DNA of 64,000 nucleotides, from NCBI GenBank assembly GCA_021399445.1, contig JAJTUQ010000008.1, forward strand, positions 806,001 to 870,000, in the 5' to 3' direction. Positions within the stretch are counted from its first letter, which is position 1, and each line of letters begins with the position of its first letter. This DNA is from Xylogone sp. PMI_703 (lineage: Eukaryota; Ascomycota; Leotiomycetes). The translations under genes were made by a program, and so were the position numbers. Below, piece after piece: positions 22,931 through 34,548 of this stretch. The notes under the pieces were generated by a model that did no database searches, had not been told where the DNA came from, and saw nothing but the letters and a program-made list of their open reading frames with translations.

Positions 22931-23051
22931 AGATAAACATGACTGTGGGAGGCTATTAAAGCTAGTTATTCTTACTGCGTTAGCTTTGATTGAACCAATT
23001 GAGAGCTCTAGTTCTAGCTCTGGCGTATTGGTGTATCGGCTGGAACATTAA

Positions 23052-24729
23052 TGTAAGGCCAGCCAACCGATTAATTGCGCAGTAGGGCTGTATCTCATCA
23101 GAGGCTTTTCAGCCAACACGACCGCAGCCCAGATACCACCGACCGGGCGGCGTGAGACGTGCCAAAGGTAAGCTCGAATTGATATCGCGGCCGTACATAA
23201 TGTGTCCACTGTCAAGTGTGCATGGTTTGACATGAACTTGTACCAACTGTGCCGATACATGATTAGGCAGATCCACCTAGCCCCTCAAGGTGCATAATAC
23301 GTAGTTAACTATATGACTTCCTCAACCAAAACAAAAAAAATAGATAAGGATGTTTACGGAGTAGTATTTTTAGTCATCTTAGGCCTGGCGACTGGCCATA
23401 TCTCGATATTCTCGATATCCTTGGGAATTAAAAAATAAAAGATTGTATTTATTATATCACTTCACAAAACTACAATATTGTTGAGTTTGCTGGGATGCGA
23501 CTTTGTTTGATTTTGCGGTAAATTTGAAGTGGGGTCACCTAAACGGGTGCGCCGCCCGTTAAGATGTGTTCTAGCCCATACGCCAATGTAAAATATTGGC
23601 GTATGGGCTAGAACAGATGTAATAATTAGGAAGGCAATCGTAGTTGGTTTCAGAATACTAAGACAGATGGCACATGGATCGCGGCTGTTTCTGCACCAAA
23701 TAATTCACCGAGTCTAGCTAATCATGCCAGCTGTATGGCTTTAACTCTATTTGTAAATTTCTAGACAGGGACCTTCTGGTCTCTTATACTTCCCCTTTCA
23801 AATCTAAACCACTTAGCTGTTGGGCGGCTACATTCTACCACGTCCTTTCACGCCTCCTGGCCAAATTCTGATATTGTAGGCTGGAGTAACCTCTTATTAA
23901 GCCCGGAAGAAATACAAAATTATGGCCTCTGCTGAATTAATTCCAATTAGCGACAGGTATAGGACGATCCTGAGCTGCGCCAATTCCATTTCCAGCTCAT
24001 GTCCTAGTGGGTCAACAGGGCTGGTTGGGGCTTTGGACCATGTGTTTTTTCTGCGCATTTTCTACGGACAACCCAACGGATTCCGGACGCCAAGAACCAA
24101 ACTCCGTTCAGGGTATGAGGCTCTGACACATAGCTGCGTTGTCCAATGTTTTGACAATCGTACACCATATTCAATCGTTGGTTGAACCTATCCGAGGCGC
24201 AACATCCTGGCCAACGCTTTTTGGATGAACTATATAAGCGCGGGGAACGCATAATGGTGAGGCTGGGGACGGAGTTCTCACATCCCACCTGCTAGAAAAA
24301 TAGGTGGCAATCCATATTGATTGGTGATGAGAGTATCTTTACTCAACTTCCGTTACTACCAAACATATCTATAGGCAGTTTACTGTACCTAATAGGATCA
24401 TTATTCCTTAAGTTAACTTGTGATAACATGTTCTTCTGAGACATGTCTAATGCCACTGTCAACAAAAGCATGTTTGGCCAATAACAACCTGGGTGCCTCG
24501 ATACAATCGCCCAGAAATGTGTGAAGTGGAGATATAGATAATCGAATGTGCAATGTTTTAATGGGTACTGGGATTAGCTCGCGAGGCTGGGCTGGACTAC
24601 TACTGTACTCCGTAGACAGAAGGTATAAAGGCAAGGTGCATCCCAGACTCCTAGTATAGTTGACATTAGAGCTGGCGTGAAGGCTAACATATTTCACCTC
24701 CCCCAAGGCCTTATGATAATTTTAGCACC
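23052..24729. other. No supported gene; contains a strong hairpin
   Basis: Short random frames only, apart from the perfect inverted repeat described separately. The last part should hold the promoter of the zinc-cluster gene at 24730. Confidence 0.4.
23567..23615. repeat. Perfect inverted repeat, 21-bp arms, 7-nt loop
   Basis: Arms 23567-23587 and 23595-23615 are exact reverse complements (starting TGTTCTAGCCC), with the loop GTAAAAT. A smaller hairpin (AACGGG/CCCGTT) lies about 10 bp upstream. A diverged copy of the left arm is at about 1147-1170, so it belongs to a repeated sequence, possibly a MITE-like element or a TIR relic. A terminator role is possible, but no gene ends next to it. 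Confidence 0.7.
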
Positions 24730-25990
24730 ATGCGGCTAGAGCCAACTAAGCCGCCGCAGCATCGCCGAAGAGTCCGTACTTCATGCACGGAGTGTCGAAG
24801 GAAAAAGCAAAAGGTAATTCGTAGTTTCACGTTAAGTTTATATCTTTATTGAACTATTTCCAGTGTAACCGAGGCCGACCATGTAGCAATTGTGCAAAAC
24901 GATATCCGCCGGCTGTCTGCCGCTATACTGATAAGTGAGTTCTGAAGTTCTGCTCTTTTCTAGTAGTTGAACTTGATGAAAATAACATTAAATTCTCTCC
25001 TAGACAATCACCGCCAGACATGGATGGAATTATGGAGTTTGAAGTTGTGGATAACCCGCTAGGAGCCGTAAAAGAGTCTTGCGGCTCATCACCTAATTAT
25101 TCTGAAGCTGAAATGCATTCTACCAGTCCTACAACCAACGCTGATTGCTCAGTCTTTACATCCACCTCCCCAGGTGTAGTCACTGTTCTGGCTGTACTCA
25201 AGAAGTTTTCTTGTACATTTCCGGGATGCAACAAGGGGTTTTCCAGATCTGAGAATCTTCGACGGCATGCACTGAATCACGAAGACGGGGATAGTACCTG
25301 CGGGAGGTGTAGTGCGCATTTTAAGCGACCAGACATTTCAATTTAATATTAAATTTTTATAATATCATAGTTTTTTGCAAATGTTTCTAGGGAAAAAGGA
25401 ACACTTTTAGATTTAAACACTTATAATGCATAGCTAACGTCTTGTTTTCTTTTACATCCAGAGCGTCATTTAAAGAGACATAAGGAGAAGGATGACAAAG
25501 CTGGTGGCGAAGGTCTCGGAAACTTGAGTGGCGAGACGCACATGAAAATATTGTGGTCTCGAAAAAGGCAGTAGCGGCACCTAGAACAATGGCGACAGCC
25601 AATGTTACACAACCACAAGCCCTATCTACGAATCCAGACCAGATAAAGCGGGAAAGTGACAAAATTCAAGCCATATGGTATATGCACCAACCGCATTCTC
25701 CCTGCAGCATCCCGTCAATCTTAATCTCAGGTCTCTCTTTCGACGCACCCGTCTACCCAACAAGCGGCGGAAACGGCAGTTTGCCGTCCTCAGAATACAT
25801 CAACTCGGATGAAAAGAACGACATCTTGGTTTAGTTGTCAAGACTTTAAGGATCCTGTGTTAGCTATTAGCAATGAGGCGTCTAAGCCAGATTCTGGTTC
25901 AGAACAGCAGCATTCCCATGGGAGGCCTGAGAGTTTTCAATATATTCTTCCTACGATTGAAAGTCAAAATTGGACGATGACAAAATGGTG
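24730..25990 (+). pseudogene. Regulator with Zn2Cys6 cluster plus C2H2 fingers, decayed after exon 3
   Basis: Role: DNA-binding transcription factor. Seen: exon 1 24730-24813, intron to 24863, exon 2 24864-24934, intron to 25003, exon 3 from 25004. The first two exons give a complete binuclear cluster (C-x2-C-x6-C-x5-C-x2-C-x7-C, beginning TSCTECRRKKQK). Exon 3 carries a C2H2 finger (FSCTFPGCNKGF...HALNH) and the first half of a second. The frame stops at 25344-25346 in an AT-rich stretch where a donor would be expected. The second half of that finger (RHLKRH) reappears after a TCCAG acceptor at 25461, so the donor was lost. Downstream remnants run in shifting frames, including PESFQYILPT near 25930 and a TGG>TGA change at 25987-25989. 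As read, a 165-residue truncated protein could be made. The dual-finger arrangement is known from some Pezizomycotina regulators. Confidence 0.7.
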
Positions 25991-26070
25991 ACCATATTAT
26001 GATGACTCCGATAACCCCGGGATGCAGCACATATGATGATCATCTTATAGGAAAAGGCTTTCTATTGTAG
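25603..26070 (+). repeat. Dispersed duplicated segment, copy A
   Basis: This segment of the decayed regulator is homologous over most of its length to 34549-35022. Shared landmarks include the segments coding for SKPDS, GRPESFQYILPT and MQHI. The copies differ by many transitions and several deletions. Confidence 0.75.
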
Positions 26071-26730
26071 TAAGGACTATGGACGAGATATCAGGTTTTG
26101 TGAATAATGGTAGCTTTTTTGAAATTTTTAATTTGCAAACTAAGCGAGCTCGATGTCAATAAGATTGTCCATAATCCAAAACTGATATTAACTTTAACCC
26201 TAAACTTAATCTCCATTTTCGGCCAAACACGGACGGCAAGAATGGCAAGCGGAAACTTCAAAAGGAAGACAAGTTTTGGAAAATCTTGGGGTAATTAACT
26301 TAGAGAATATTGGACGAATAGAGAGGAGTTTGAGTTGCAACATGGAGCGACAGAATGGACTCTGCCTGTTAGAAACGCTGGTGCCAGAATGAGATCGGGC
26401 TTCTGTTGAAGAGACATTCAATGAGGAATTACTTATGCAGCAAATTTCGAAGGGCATACCAGATCTTGAGAGGTTAGCGAACTGGCTGTCGGCCTTGCTG
26501 AAATGTCGAGCTTCCCGGATCCATGTCAAAACCGCATAGTTGCGGGCACTCTGTAAAGCATTCCTAAATTTTACTCTGCCTTCGCGGTCTTCAGAACCAG
26601 TTCCTCACACATTCCTCTTTGATGAGGAGGGCATCTTGAAACTGCGTTGCGATATGCTTGACGCAATGGAGATTTGCATGCAGCTGTACCGCGAGATGGC
26701 AGGACACATGAGTACCTAAAGACAAATACG
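26071..26730 (+). pseudogene. Probable remnants of the same regulator or its neighbour
   Basis: Protein-like fragments occur in different frames from about 26320 to 26715, for example around 26600-26715, ending in a stop near 26717. They show no recognisable domain and are broken by stops. I infer they are 3' remnants of the regulator or of an adjacent gene. Confidence 0.3.
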
Positions 26731-26794
26731 TGGTTATGCACATTACGGTGAATGGCCTATCTCCTCTAAATTCAATTTGTGCTTGGCATAGTCT

Positions 26795-27693
26795 TTGTTC
26801 CCAGTTACCCGACTACCGCTTCCGACTATTCTAGTGATATCCAATTTTGGCTCCTCCCAGTCTAGCCGACGTGATATACAAGATGGGACGAATGAGACGA
26901 GTAGGATGAGCAGCTCTTGTAATCCCAATGAGACCTACAACTATGACCGCTCAACGCCAAAGCAACTTGAATCGGGCACAATGGAATCAAAAATGTAGAG
27001 TAAAGCTGTCGGAACATATCAGTACGTATCATTTGATTTAGCTTTGCCCTCACTCCCTCTAATACGAAGATTCAGAGCATCAATTAGGGATTGTAATTGA
27101 ACCTTCGCAAGTACGGCTCAGGCCTAGCTCCGATGATGTCTACACATGGGAAAGACTGGGAGAAAAGGAACGCTTATTCTCAAAGAACATTAGCGATCAC
27201 TCTGTCGCTGCCTTAAAAGAGCTATATCGAGAGGTAGGCTCGTCATTCCAAGCAGTTCATAATGAAAGATTACACGAGCTGCCCATAGGAGGCTTCGCAG
27301 GAACAGTAAGCATTTCACACGGGAGGATACTCCCTAGTAGGTCTTAAACTAATATTTAAGTACTTCGGTTTCCCCGACGCTACGAGTAACATAAGCTTCA
27401 ATTCAAGGATCAACGAGTTGGAATGCCGCCTCAGATTGCAGGAGGATGATCTCCATCGATGGCAATGTCGGGCCGATTCGGAAGCTGAAATGAGGCGGCA
27501 AGCAGAAATAAGGGTAAATGAGCTAGAGAGAACCATTGAGGTAGCCCAAGAAGATAAGAAAAGGCTGCAAAAGGCTATGCAGGAGTGTAAGGCAATGGCA
27601 GAACAACATGCAGCCAAGGCAACTACATACAGCCAAGTGGTGATAAAAATCGTGGATTGTCTTGAAGGAATAGAGCCTGGATTCAATAGATAA
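26795..27693 (+). pseudogene. Relic of a protein with a C-terminal coiled coil
   Basis: Seen: three coding-like pieces. The first, 26795-26995, is Ser/Asn-rich. A second begins after a TTCAG acceptor near 27076 (start HQLGIVIEPSQVRLRPSS) and ends at a GTAAGC donor at about 27306. The third, about 27400-27693, is a strong coiled coil (INELECRLRLQEDDL..., later ELERTIEVAQEDKKRLQ) with a stop at 27691. The intron between pieces two and three does not restore the frame with any acceptor I could find, so at least one base change is needed. It may be the C-terminal half of the regulator upstream or a separate gene. No enzyme motif is seen. Confidence 0.4.
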
Positions 27694-29377
27694 GGTCCTT
27701 AAATATAAGATAGGAGAGGATATAGCCAATGGAAAGGTTATACTACCTCTTCAACAGATTGTGACACTTCAAGCTCCTTTCTTGATTGCCGTGCGTTTGT
27801 AAAATATCACTTCTAGAAAATCTGTGTTGGAGATGTCAGCCTCTATAGCAGATAAATCTGATCTGCGGCGGTTTGAGCATATACCCGCAATGGTTTTTTG
27901 CCGATATCTGTACAGACATTCGCGGTACTACTGTCCATATTTCCAGCGATATTATTTGTTCCATATAGAAATGGAATAGCTGATACCAGAGACGTATGTT
28001 GGGGTCCGTTAAAAGGATGTGGATCGCGTGGCATTCCACATGCTGTGTCTGTTTTTGATATGCTAATGTAGTCGCCTTGAAGTACACAGGGTGATGTGTA
28101 TATTCCCGTCTAAGAGAACTTTCTCGTACCTTTAAGATCTGCACGTATTGGCCATCTCAGCTGCTCCATAGAGGATTGCTCAAAACGATTTTCTATTTTC
28201 TCGAACGTCAGTTCTCTCCTAATATTATCTAGAAAATGGCCTCGTTGGGATTGATTATCACAGAAATGTAGCCGATTTTGGTAATTAGCTTGAGAATGTA
28301 ATGAACTTGGATCCGTTTGAGAAATCGCTATTGACAAGTGTCAAGTTTCGATCCTTTCCGCGTTAAAAATCTGTGAATATTGGCACGAAAGCGGAATTGT
28401 GTCGGGATATCCGTATGTAGGATTTGGGGTGGTGTATTCTAGAAAATCGTGATATCCAGCTACCGCCGTCAGCGAAGGGTTGTGATAGGTGAGTCGCACA
28501 AGGCTGCCCTATAGCACAATTAAGGATGTGACAAAAAAAAAGTTAAGGCTGGATATCCAAAATAAAATACTAGTTAGCCGAGAAAGGGATAACGTGCTGT
28601 TGGGATGAATTGATGCCCCACGGAAAAGGAAAAAGAAAGCACTTGAAACATCAGGGATCTGTTGAATATTTGCTTTAGTTCCGAGACTACTCCTTGCTTC
28701 CTGTTGCCTCACACGGCTAATGACTTCTATTCGCAAAACAATTGGTAAAATAAATAGTAACGCCAAAACAGAAATATATGTGCGAGCAATATTCCAACTA
28801 GTAGCTTGACCAGCCCCTACATAGATTAAAACTTTTGAAACAAAAACAGACCCTCGAGACTCAACACCTGTACGTGGTGGGGACTACAAGCTTACAACAC
28901 TGTGAGGATATGCTTGTAGAGCCAAGACATACATGGCTATATGAATATTCACACTGATTTTCTTAACTACATGAATAATAATGATTAAAATCAAAATATG
29001 AATAACTACGTGAATATTCATGAATACGAATATGAATAAAGTTGATATTCATATTCGTATTATTCATATTCATTTCGAAGCCCTACCTGTCGCGGAATTA
29101 TTCATCAACCCCTTAAATTGTGTCCCTAGAGTTTGATTTTTTCTTCTTTGTGCTACGTCTTGACAGTGCTGTATCACGTATATGAGAGGATTTTAGATAT
29201 TGCAAGGGTTAAATCTAGTTAGATAGCTAGAATAGCATTCGTACACATAGAATGTGAGGCTAGAATAAAACGACGGACGTAGTGAGGCTCGACACCGTAA
29301 CTTAATTTCCCTTTGCGCTATTTATCAAATCGGCAAATAAAAATACCACCGGCAAGCTCTGAGGCAAATTAGGGAGT
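27694..29377. other. No supported gene; AT-rich with short hairpins
   Basis: Short minus-strand frames at 27836-28337 lack domains. From 28930 to 29085 the sequence is very AT-rich with repeated TATGAATA-like units and a 15-bp-arm hairpin (29023-29037 with 29047-29061). It looks like decayed repeat DNA. Confidence 0.4.
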
Positions 29378-30574
29378 TTATTCGCATTGGGACCACCATT
29401 CACTAATCTCAATACAGCTAAATGGCGAGGCACATGTTGTAGAGCCGGTGTAGCATACCCCGCCACATTGACCCCATTGAGCAACAGAAGATGCTGCATC
29501 AGTGGTTGTAGGCATAGTGATGGTAATGACAGATAATGTGGTAGGTTGCTCAATAATACTTGTAGTCTGCGCGGTATAGGTGAGAGTTGGTGAAGGAGGA
29601 TTACTATCATTTAACTTAGACTTGACCGTATCCGAGAATCCTGGGTTATTGTTAATTAGCTCAGACTTGACCGTATCCAAGAATCCGGGGTTCGAGTAGA
29701 CTTGGCTCATATCCCAAAGCATGATACCACCGAAGCTAGAAAATCCCTTGCTATAAGAGATGATAGATCCAAGTGCCGCTGCAGAGATGTAACCGGCTCC
29801 TGCTGCACCAACATTTCCTGGTGCCCCAATAAAAACTTTGACCTTCTTATTTGTAGAGACGGTACGGGCCCAGTTGTCCCAAGTGGAAAAATCGTAGTTG
29901 TTTTGCGTGGATACGCCGTTTGCAAAAGAGTTTAGGCCACAACCGTTATTGTAGAACTGGACATAGATAAAATCAAAAAAGGTACCGTTGTTAAGCATGC
30001 TTTCATCAGCTAAGTCGGGATATGGACATTGAGGTGCGGCTGAAAGATAATACTGCTTTCCGCTAGTGGCTGTGGCGTTGTCCATAAGGGAGCGAAGCTG
30101 GTTTGCGAATGGTACCATATTTTGGACGGTGGATTCAAAATCAAAATCAAACCCATCTATATCTGCATTCCCAAACGGACGAAGGGTAGTTGATCCGGCA
30201 ACTTTAGGGCCAAATATTTCCCATATATTGTCTGCCGCAGTAACAGCTTCGGAGGATGATGGGAAGCCACCCTCGGTATAAGTAGCACCACCAACGGAAA
30301 GCATAATTGTCTTTCCTAAAGCCTGACAGATAGGAATATCCTCCCTGTAGAATATTAATTTTGAAGTAGAAATCGAGATCCGAATAATAAAATTGTGACT
30401 TACGCAAGCTGTGGGCAATTCAAAAGCTGAGAGCCGGAGAAGACCGTACAGTTATTGCCAGCATTCGCAATATTGAATAAAGGGTCAGTTATCTCGATCA
30501 GAAACGCAATAGGAATGATCTAGCGTTTGATAATTAATTTGCTATGCTTGTCATAGACGATTAGAAATCTTACA
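29378..30574 (-). CDS. GH18 chitinase (class III type) with C-terminal CBM1, 5' end not resolved
   Basis: Role: secreted endochitinase cleaving beta-1,4-GlcNAc chains; CBM1 anchors it to cellulose or chitin. Seen: the main exon 30344-29378 carries the GH18 motif DGFDFDFES with catalytic Glu at 30136-30134, [10 protein letters not shown] and [10 protein letters not shown] Thr/Ser/Pro-rich linker follows, then a CBM1 with conserved Cys and Trp ([12 protein letters not shown]...WWSQC). It is preceded by exon 30519-30404 (start IIPIAFL) through a 59-nt intron (30345-30403, GTAAGT donor). A further short piece ends at a GTAAGA donor at 30574. The first beta strand (YWGQ-type) and a signal peptide are not found upstream, so the gene is 5'-truncated or its first exons are decayed. 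The linker contains a 15-residue tandem duplication ([15 protein letters not shown] / [15 protein letters not shown]). The remaining frame is intact. Confidence 0.8.
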
Positions 30575-31378
30575 TCAATTTCGGTGTCTAGATATTATTA
30601 GTTTTCATGTTTTATGAGATCATCGAACCACTCCAATAAGAAGTCATATCCTTACACTAGTAGCTTGCATAAATGCGGATAAACCTTTGCATAACTGTGA
30701 GCCATTTCCATTATCGGAGGGGATAGTAGATGCTCGTCTCACTCTTATCACACTGTCGAGTACCCTGCTCTGCATACTTGACAGTGGACACATTATCTGG
30801 ATTACGGCTAGCAAAGTTAGTCTATTAGCTCGTAGATCTCTATTCTCTTGTATGTTACACGTCACGACGAGTTGTATATTACCGTGTAGCGCTATGGTTG
30901 GATTTGTTGACGCTGCCCAAAGCAAGCAGTAGTTACTGGGATCACAAATGTCGGGCGTTTTACTTGCTCAGGGAAATGATTGGCTGCCACACAACCATAG
31001 GATTTCAGCAGGATTTCATATTTCGGCTACACGAGTGTTGGGGAGCCCTGGAGGCTGAACCTAGGACTCAACCTGGGATGAGCACAAACCATAACCAAAC
31101 GGAACTCTACACGCATATTCTATCGTTCTTGCAAGGCCTCCTAGTCTAAAGTAGTTGGATGCCCTGCAATAGCCTCATTCTAGATATGAGTCTTAGGTAG
31201 GTGGTGGTAATGACTACATCTGTAATAGCCTTACCAGCCGTCTTAACTGATTTATTGGAGGGCAATGGCCCAATATAAAACCTCCTGTGGCCATCCATGC
31301 AACCACCCTTACCTCTGTGATATTTGTACTTAGGCTCCCATTACCAGGCTTCCTTGATGCAAGTTAGTAATAATAGCA
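30575..31378. other. No supported gene; should contain the missing chitinase 5' end
   Basis: Minus-strand frame 30925-30644 is open but does not resemble a chitinase N-terminus. No signal peptide is recognised. Confidence 0.35.
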
Positions 31379-31603
31379 ATGGAAGAAATGCACCCGGATA
31401 TAAAAAAATATATTGACGATTACTGCCTGGCATGGGCAGTCATTCACATCGCCATAATGGACGTAAAGAAGTACAAGAACGAATCGATTGTTCTGAAACG
31501 AGTCAAGCGACAGTATCATTATTCCGAACCATACGTTCCACTCATTGGACTCAATTCTGAAACTTGGGGGCTGGGAATAAACCTGTACCCTGCGCTACAA
31601 TAG
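31379..31603 (+). CDS. Hypothetical 74-residue protein
   Basis: An ATG-initiated short frame with mixed composition and no recognised domain. It may be a chance frame; it is listed because the start and composition are plausible. Confidence 0.2.
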   Translation: MEEMHPDIKKYIDDYCLAWAVIHIAIMDVKKYKNESIVLKRVKRQYHYSEPYVPLIGLNSETWGLGINLYPALQ

Positions 31604-32004
31604 GGAGTATTTACTACCGCAGCCACTTTCTCTCAAAGCTTCCGTACGGTGCATAATTTTCGAATTTATCCTTGTGTTTTCATAAATGTATCAGGGTACC
31701 GGAAACCGGTATGGTGTGGGAGGCTGACAGGGACAGCCTAGTTACGATACACCCAGCTACCGGGCGTTCTATAGCTATAAAGGAAGTGGCTCCTACCTGT
31801 CTAAAGTCCACTGTTAGCTGACTATCCAGCAACACTATTATAAGTAGTTTACCCTTTTCTGAAAGACTTATTAGCTCCACGTTTTGGATATAGTTTATAA
31901 GGTATGGTACAGTATCTAAGGCGTGGTTTAATGGGAAATAGATACTATTATCTATCCACAGATTTTTGACATATCCTTCGAACAACTACCCCCAGCGCGG
32001 CGCA

Positions 32005-32349
32005 ATGGAAGGTGAACCACCACTGTTAGAAGCTGTGAGGAAGAAAAACCAAAAGTTGGCAAAACTGCTGCTCGAACATGGTGCCAGCATCGATGATATA
32101 AACGAGGATGGAGAATCGGCGTTGTGGCTAGCGGTGCACTACGAGGATGAGGACATGGTGCGACTTCTCCAGGACCATGAAAAAAGTTCACTACCGTGGG
32201 GGGCCGCGATTCCGGATTGCAACAGATACTTTTTGATCTCCCTCGGGTTGCTCGCTTGCTTACTCCTGAACGATACGGCGTATTCTGCGACAATCCAAGG
32301 CGCCCGTGGCCTTTTTGCTTTATTTCGTCTGCACGCTTTGCAGACTTGA
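32005..32349 (+). pseudogene. Ankyrin-repeat fragment
   Basis: Seen: ATG at 32005 starts 114 residues. The first 55 form about one and a half ankyrin repeats (PLLEAVRKKNQKLAKLLLEHGASIDDINEDG then SALWLAVHYEDEDMVRLL). After residue 60 the sequence loses ankyrin character and becomes hydrophobic and irregular, consistent with a rearrangement or frameshift. Ankyrin arrays in fungal accessory regions usually belong to NLR-like or HET-linked proteins of more than 500 residues, so this is a small remnant. Confidence 0.5.
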
Positions 32350-32935
32350 TGGACTTTTTGCGCCTTATTTGTGGTTGTCGATTCAAAGGCGTTTTTAAGA
32401 ATTGAATTGTTACTTAATTTGGCTGCCATGGCTGGGTATTCTTATTGTCTGTATCCGATCACGTGTATATAGAATCACGTTAGTACACGTGATGTAGCTA
32501 GCTTAGGAACGGTATGGCAGTGGTTGCCTTAGGCAACAGCCCCATACCTATTTCTACCGGCCACCTCCATAGCTATAATCATTATCCATCCTTTACTCTC
32601 TATATAATTATATGAATCCCACTCTCATTGTCGGTGTCGGGCTCTGTCAAACGTTCACTGAGGTCTCCCTCACTAAGCTTGTTTTCCATTTCGCGTCGGA
32701 ACCGAAGCACATCATTGTGTGTTCAGACTCGATCGCTATGCAGCGAAAAGCAGGGATATCATTTATCGTAGTCCCTTGAAGGCTACGAACTATGGTATCG
32801 TATACATCGCTGAATGCCATCTTTGCGAGGACGTTCGTAGGCGTTAGAGTGCTGAAAGGCAGGTCCATTTTGTGAAGATGGGGAGAAGAAATATGGACAG
32901 ATCAAGTCATGAAATAGCCCAAGTTAAATAGGATA
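32350..32935. other. No supported gene
   Basis: No domain-bearing frame is seen on either strand. A minus frame at 32868-32647 is short and unrecognised. Confidence 0.35.
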
Positions 32936-34067
32936 ATGACCTGCCTTCAGTCGCGGGGACGGTATCTAGATTGTAATAGAGGCCTCGATGAGGACATTAA
33001 CAATATAGCCATATTTGACGGATCGATTCCAGGTCATCTTGGCGGTTTGACTATTTTCTGTTGTGGGAGAGCAATATATGGAATTCATGCGCACAAAAAT
33101 GCTCAGTCTTCCGCAGTTGATACATATTTAGTGTTAACTCCATGTACCCAGAAATACGCTCTTCTAAGATACTTCCCTTTAAATCCTGGCCACGAAATCA
33201 TCAACGAAGTATGGATTCGTGAAAGTCGGCCCTTTCCTGAACGCACTCGTGTTATCATGGTAATAGTTCCAACTCTGAGCACTCTTTCGAAGTCTAATAA
33301 AATACAGATACGTACTTCTCAACGTACCGAGATCTTTGGGACCTGACGGTAGTGATCGAGAGCTTACTTATGTTCAACTGATGCGTGGTCCAACCACTGC
33401 CCTGCTATACCATGTTCCAGCTTGCGGCGATCCTATTTCGGTCTATGGAGCGGCTTCGCATTCTCCAGCCCTACGTAGAAAAGCAAAATCACCCACCGTC
33501 CCTGGCAGTGGAGATATGCCATTGATGCATCATTTTCAAGCCTCACTCCAAAATGTAGCACGTGTCGAATTTTATATACACCCCCTAGAGGACACTAGAT
33601 GTAGTGGGATCTTGATAACGTATGAGGACGGACGGGAACAAGCTCTAGGTCAGCGACGTATCGGGCTTCCAAACGTCGAGATTATATCAGTATCTAGACC
33701 ATGTCGACTTCATTTTAAGCCGTTCCAAATGCCGGACGGTCATTGGCGACTGAAAGTCATGTTCTCTTCTGACAATAGTCCACGATCTGTAGATGCAGAT
33801 GATGGCTGGTTTAGCCAGTTTATGATGGGAGCGGTAAGGTGGTCCTTATCTCGGAGGATGAGTTCCGGTTCGGAAAGAACGAACCACAAGATTTGCAATC
33901 CAAGAAATATAAACTTCGAAGTAAATTTAATAGGCGCTTCTGGGTATCATTTTCATCTCTTGCGTTCATATACCCCAGGAATCAGCATTTCGATGAAGCA
34001 ACTGGCTTACGCTAAGCTAGACTCCAGGGGCTCATTGTGCCAATATTCGTCGAATTATTTTATATAG
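32936..34067 (+). pseudogene. Fungal-specific protein of unknown function, one-base frameshift
   Basis: Seen: ATG at 32936. The first frame runs through a segment with LGGLTIFCCGRAIYGIHAH and HEIINEVWIRES, both typical of a widespread Pezizomycotina family of unknown function. At 33337-33339 a GGG run shifts the frame; omitting one G joins it to the downstream frame, which reads FGPDGSDRELTYV and continues to 34067. The second half has the family signature ASLQNVARVEFY...GILITYEDGREQALGQRR. The combined length is about 376 residues. The N-terminal half of the usual family (often with an F-box) is absent. Either a recent insertion or a sequencing error explains the shift, because no other break is seen. 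Confidence 0.55.
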
Positions 34068-34548
34068 TATCGCTGAATGACCAGTATGGGCGGAAAATTG
34101 TGGAACTGCTCGTAAAGAAAATAAGGTGTATTTATACTAGGCATTTCTCTAACGTTTAAACGCTGCTTATTTGTGGCAAAGGGAGAGAAAATGTGTTCAA
34201 ACAACACCGTGAAGAGATTAGCAAGGCATTAAAAGTGAGTTTTTCCATTATGTTATTGGTAGTTTTAAGAGTAGCATACGGAATAAATTCGAGCACTAAT
34301 TAAAATTGTGAAGTTCTTTAAACAATGGAATTGACGAGAAATAATTATCCATATATATGGTTATCTTTTGTGTGGTAAAGTTAAACTAAGCAATCGCATT
34401 AGAGAGCCTGTATTTATGAATGGAGAGTCTGAATAATTCTGTCAAACTTCGGGCTTTAGAACTTCATATAAAACTACCAACCTCTATTCCAGTATTCTAG
34501 TTATCGCCTAACCTCTCTTCCCTCTGTGCCACTAAACCCGCTGACGGA
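34068..34548. other. No supported gene
   Basis: AT-rich sequence with short frames and no recognisable domain. Confidence 0.35.

Larger units (their letters stand above)
19845..23051 (+). pseudogene. Cys-rich C-terminus of an integrase-core-like gene, split by a MULE insertion
   Basis: Seen: upstream of the transposon, 19845-20157 encodes a segment ending in a dense cysteine motif (C-x-C-x3-C-x4-C-x-C-x6-C, around SCQCKSQCSTKRCRCFKEG). The frame changes once at the A-rich run near 20015. The frame then meets the 8-bp target duplication and the transposon. Immediately after the right duplication, from 22923, the same frame continues with HKDKHDCG and reaches a stop at 23049-23051. Removing the transposon and one duplication copy rejoins the reading frame exactly. 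Known: this cysteine-rich tail resembles the C-terminus of some retroviral-integrase-core (rve) proteins of the KRBA2 type. I recognise it only tentatively, and the catalytic core is not visible upstream. The host gene was therefore probably itself a mobile-element gene or an old domesticated one. Confidence 0.6.

Noticed and set aside
29023..29061. Functional hairpin in AT-rich DNA
   Set aside because: The 15-bp arms sit in a run of TATGAATA-like repeats, where inverted matches are expected by chance.
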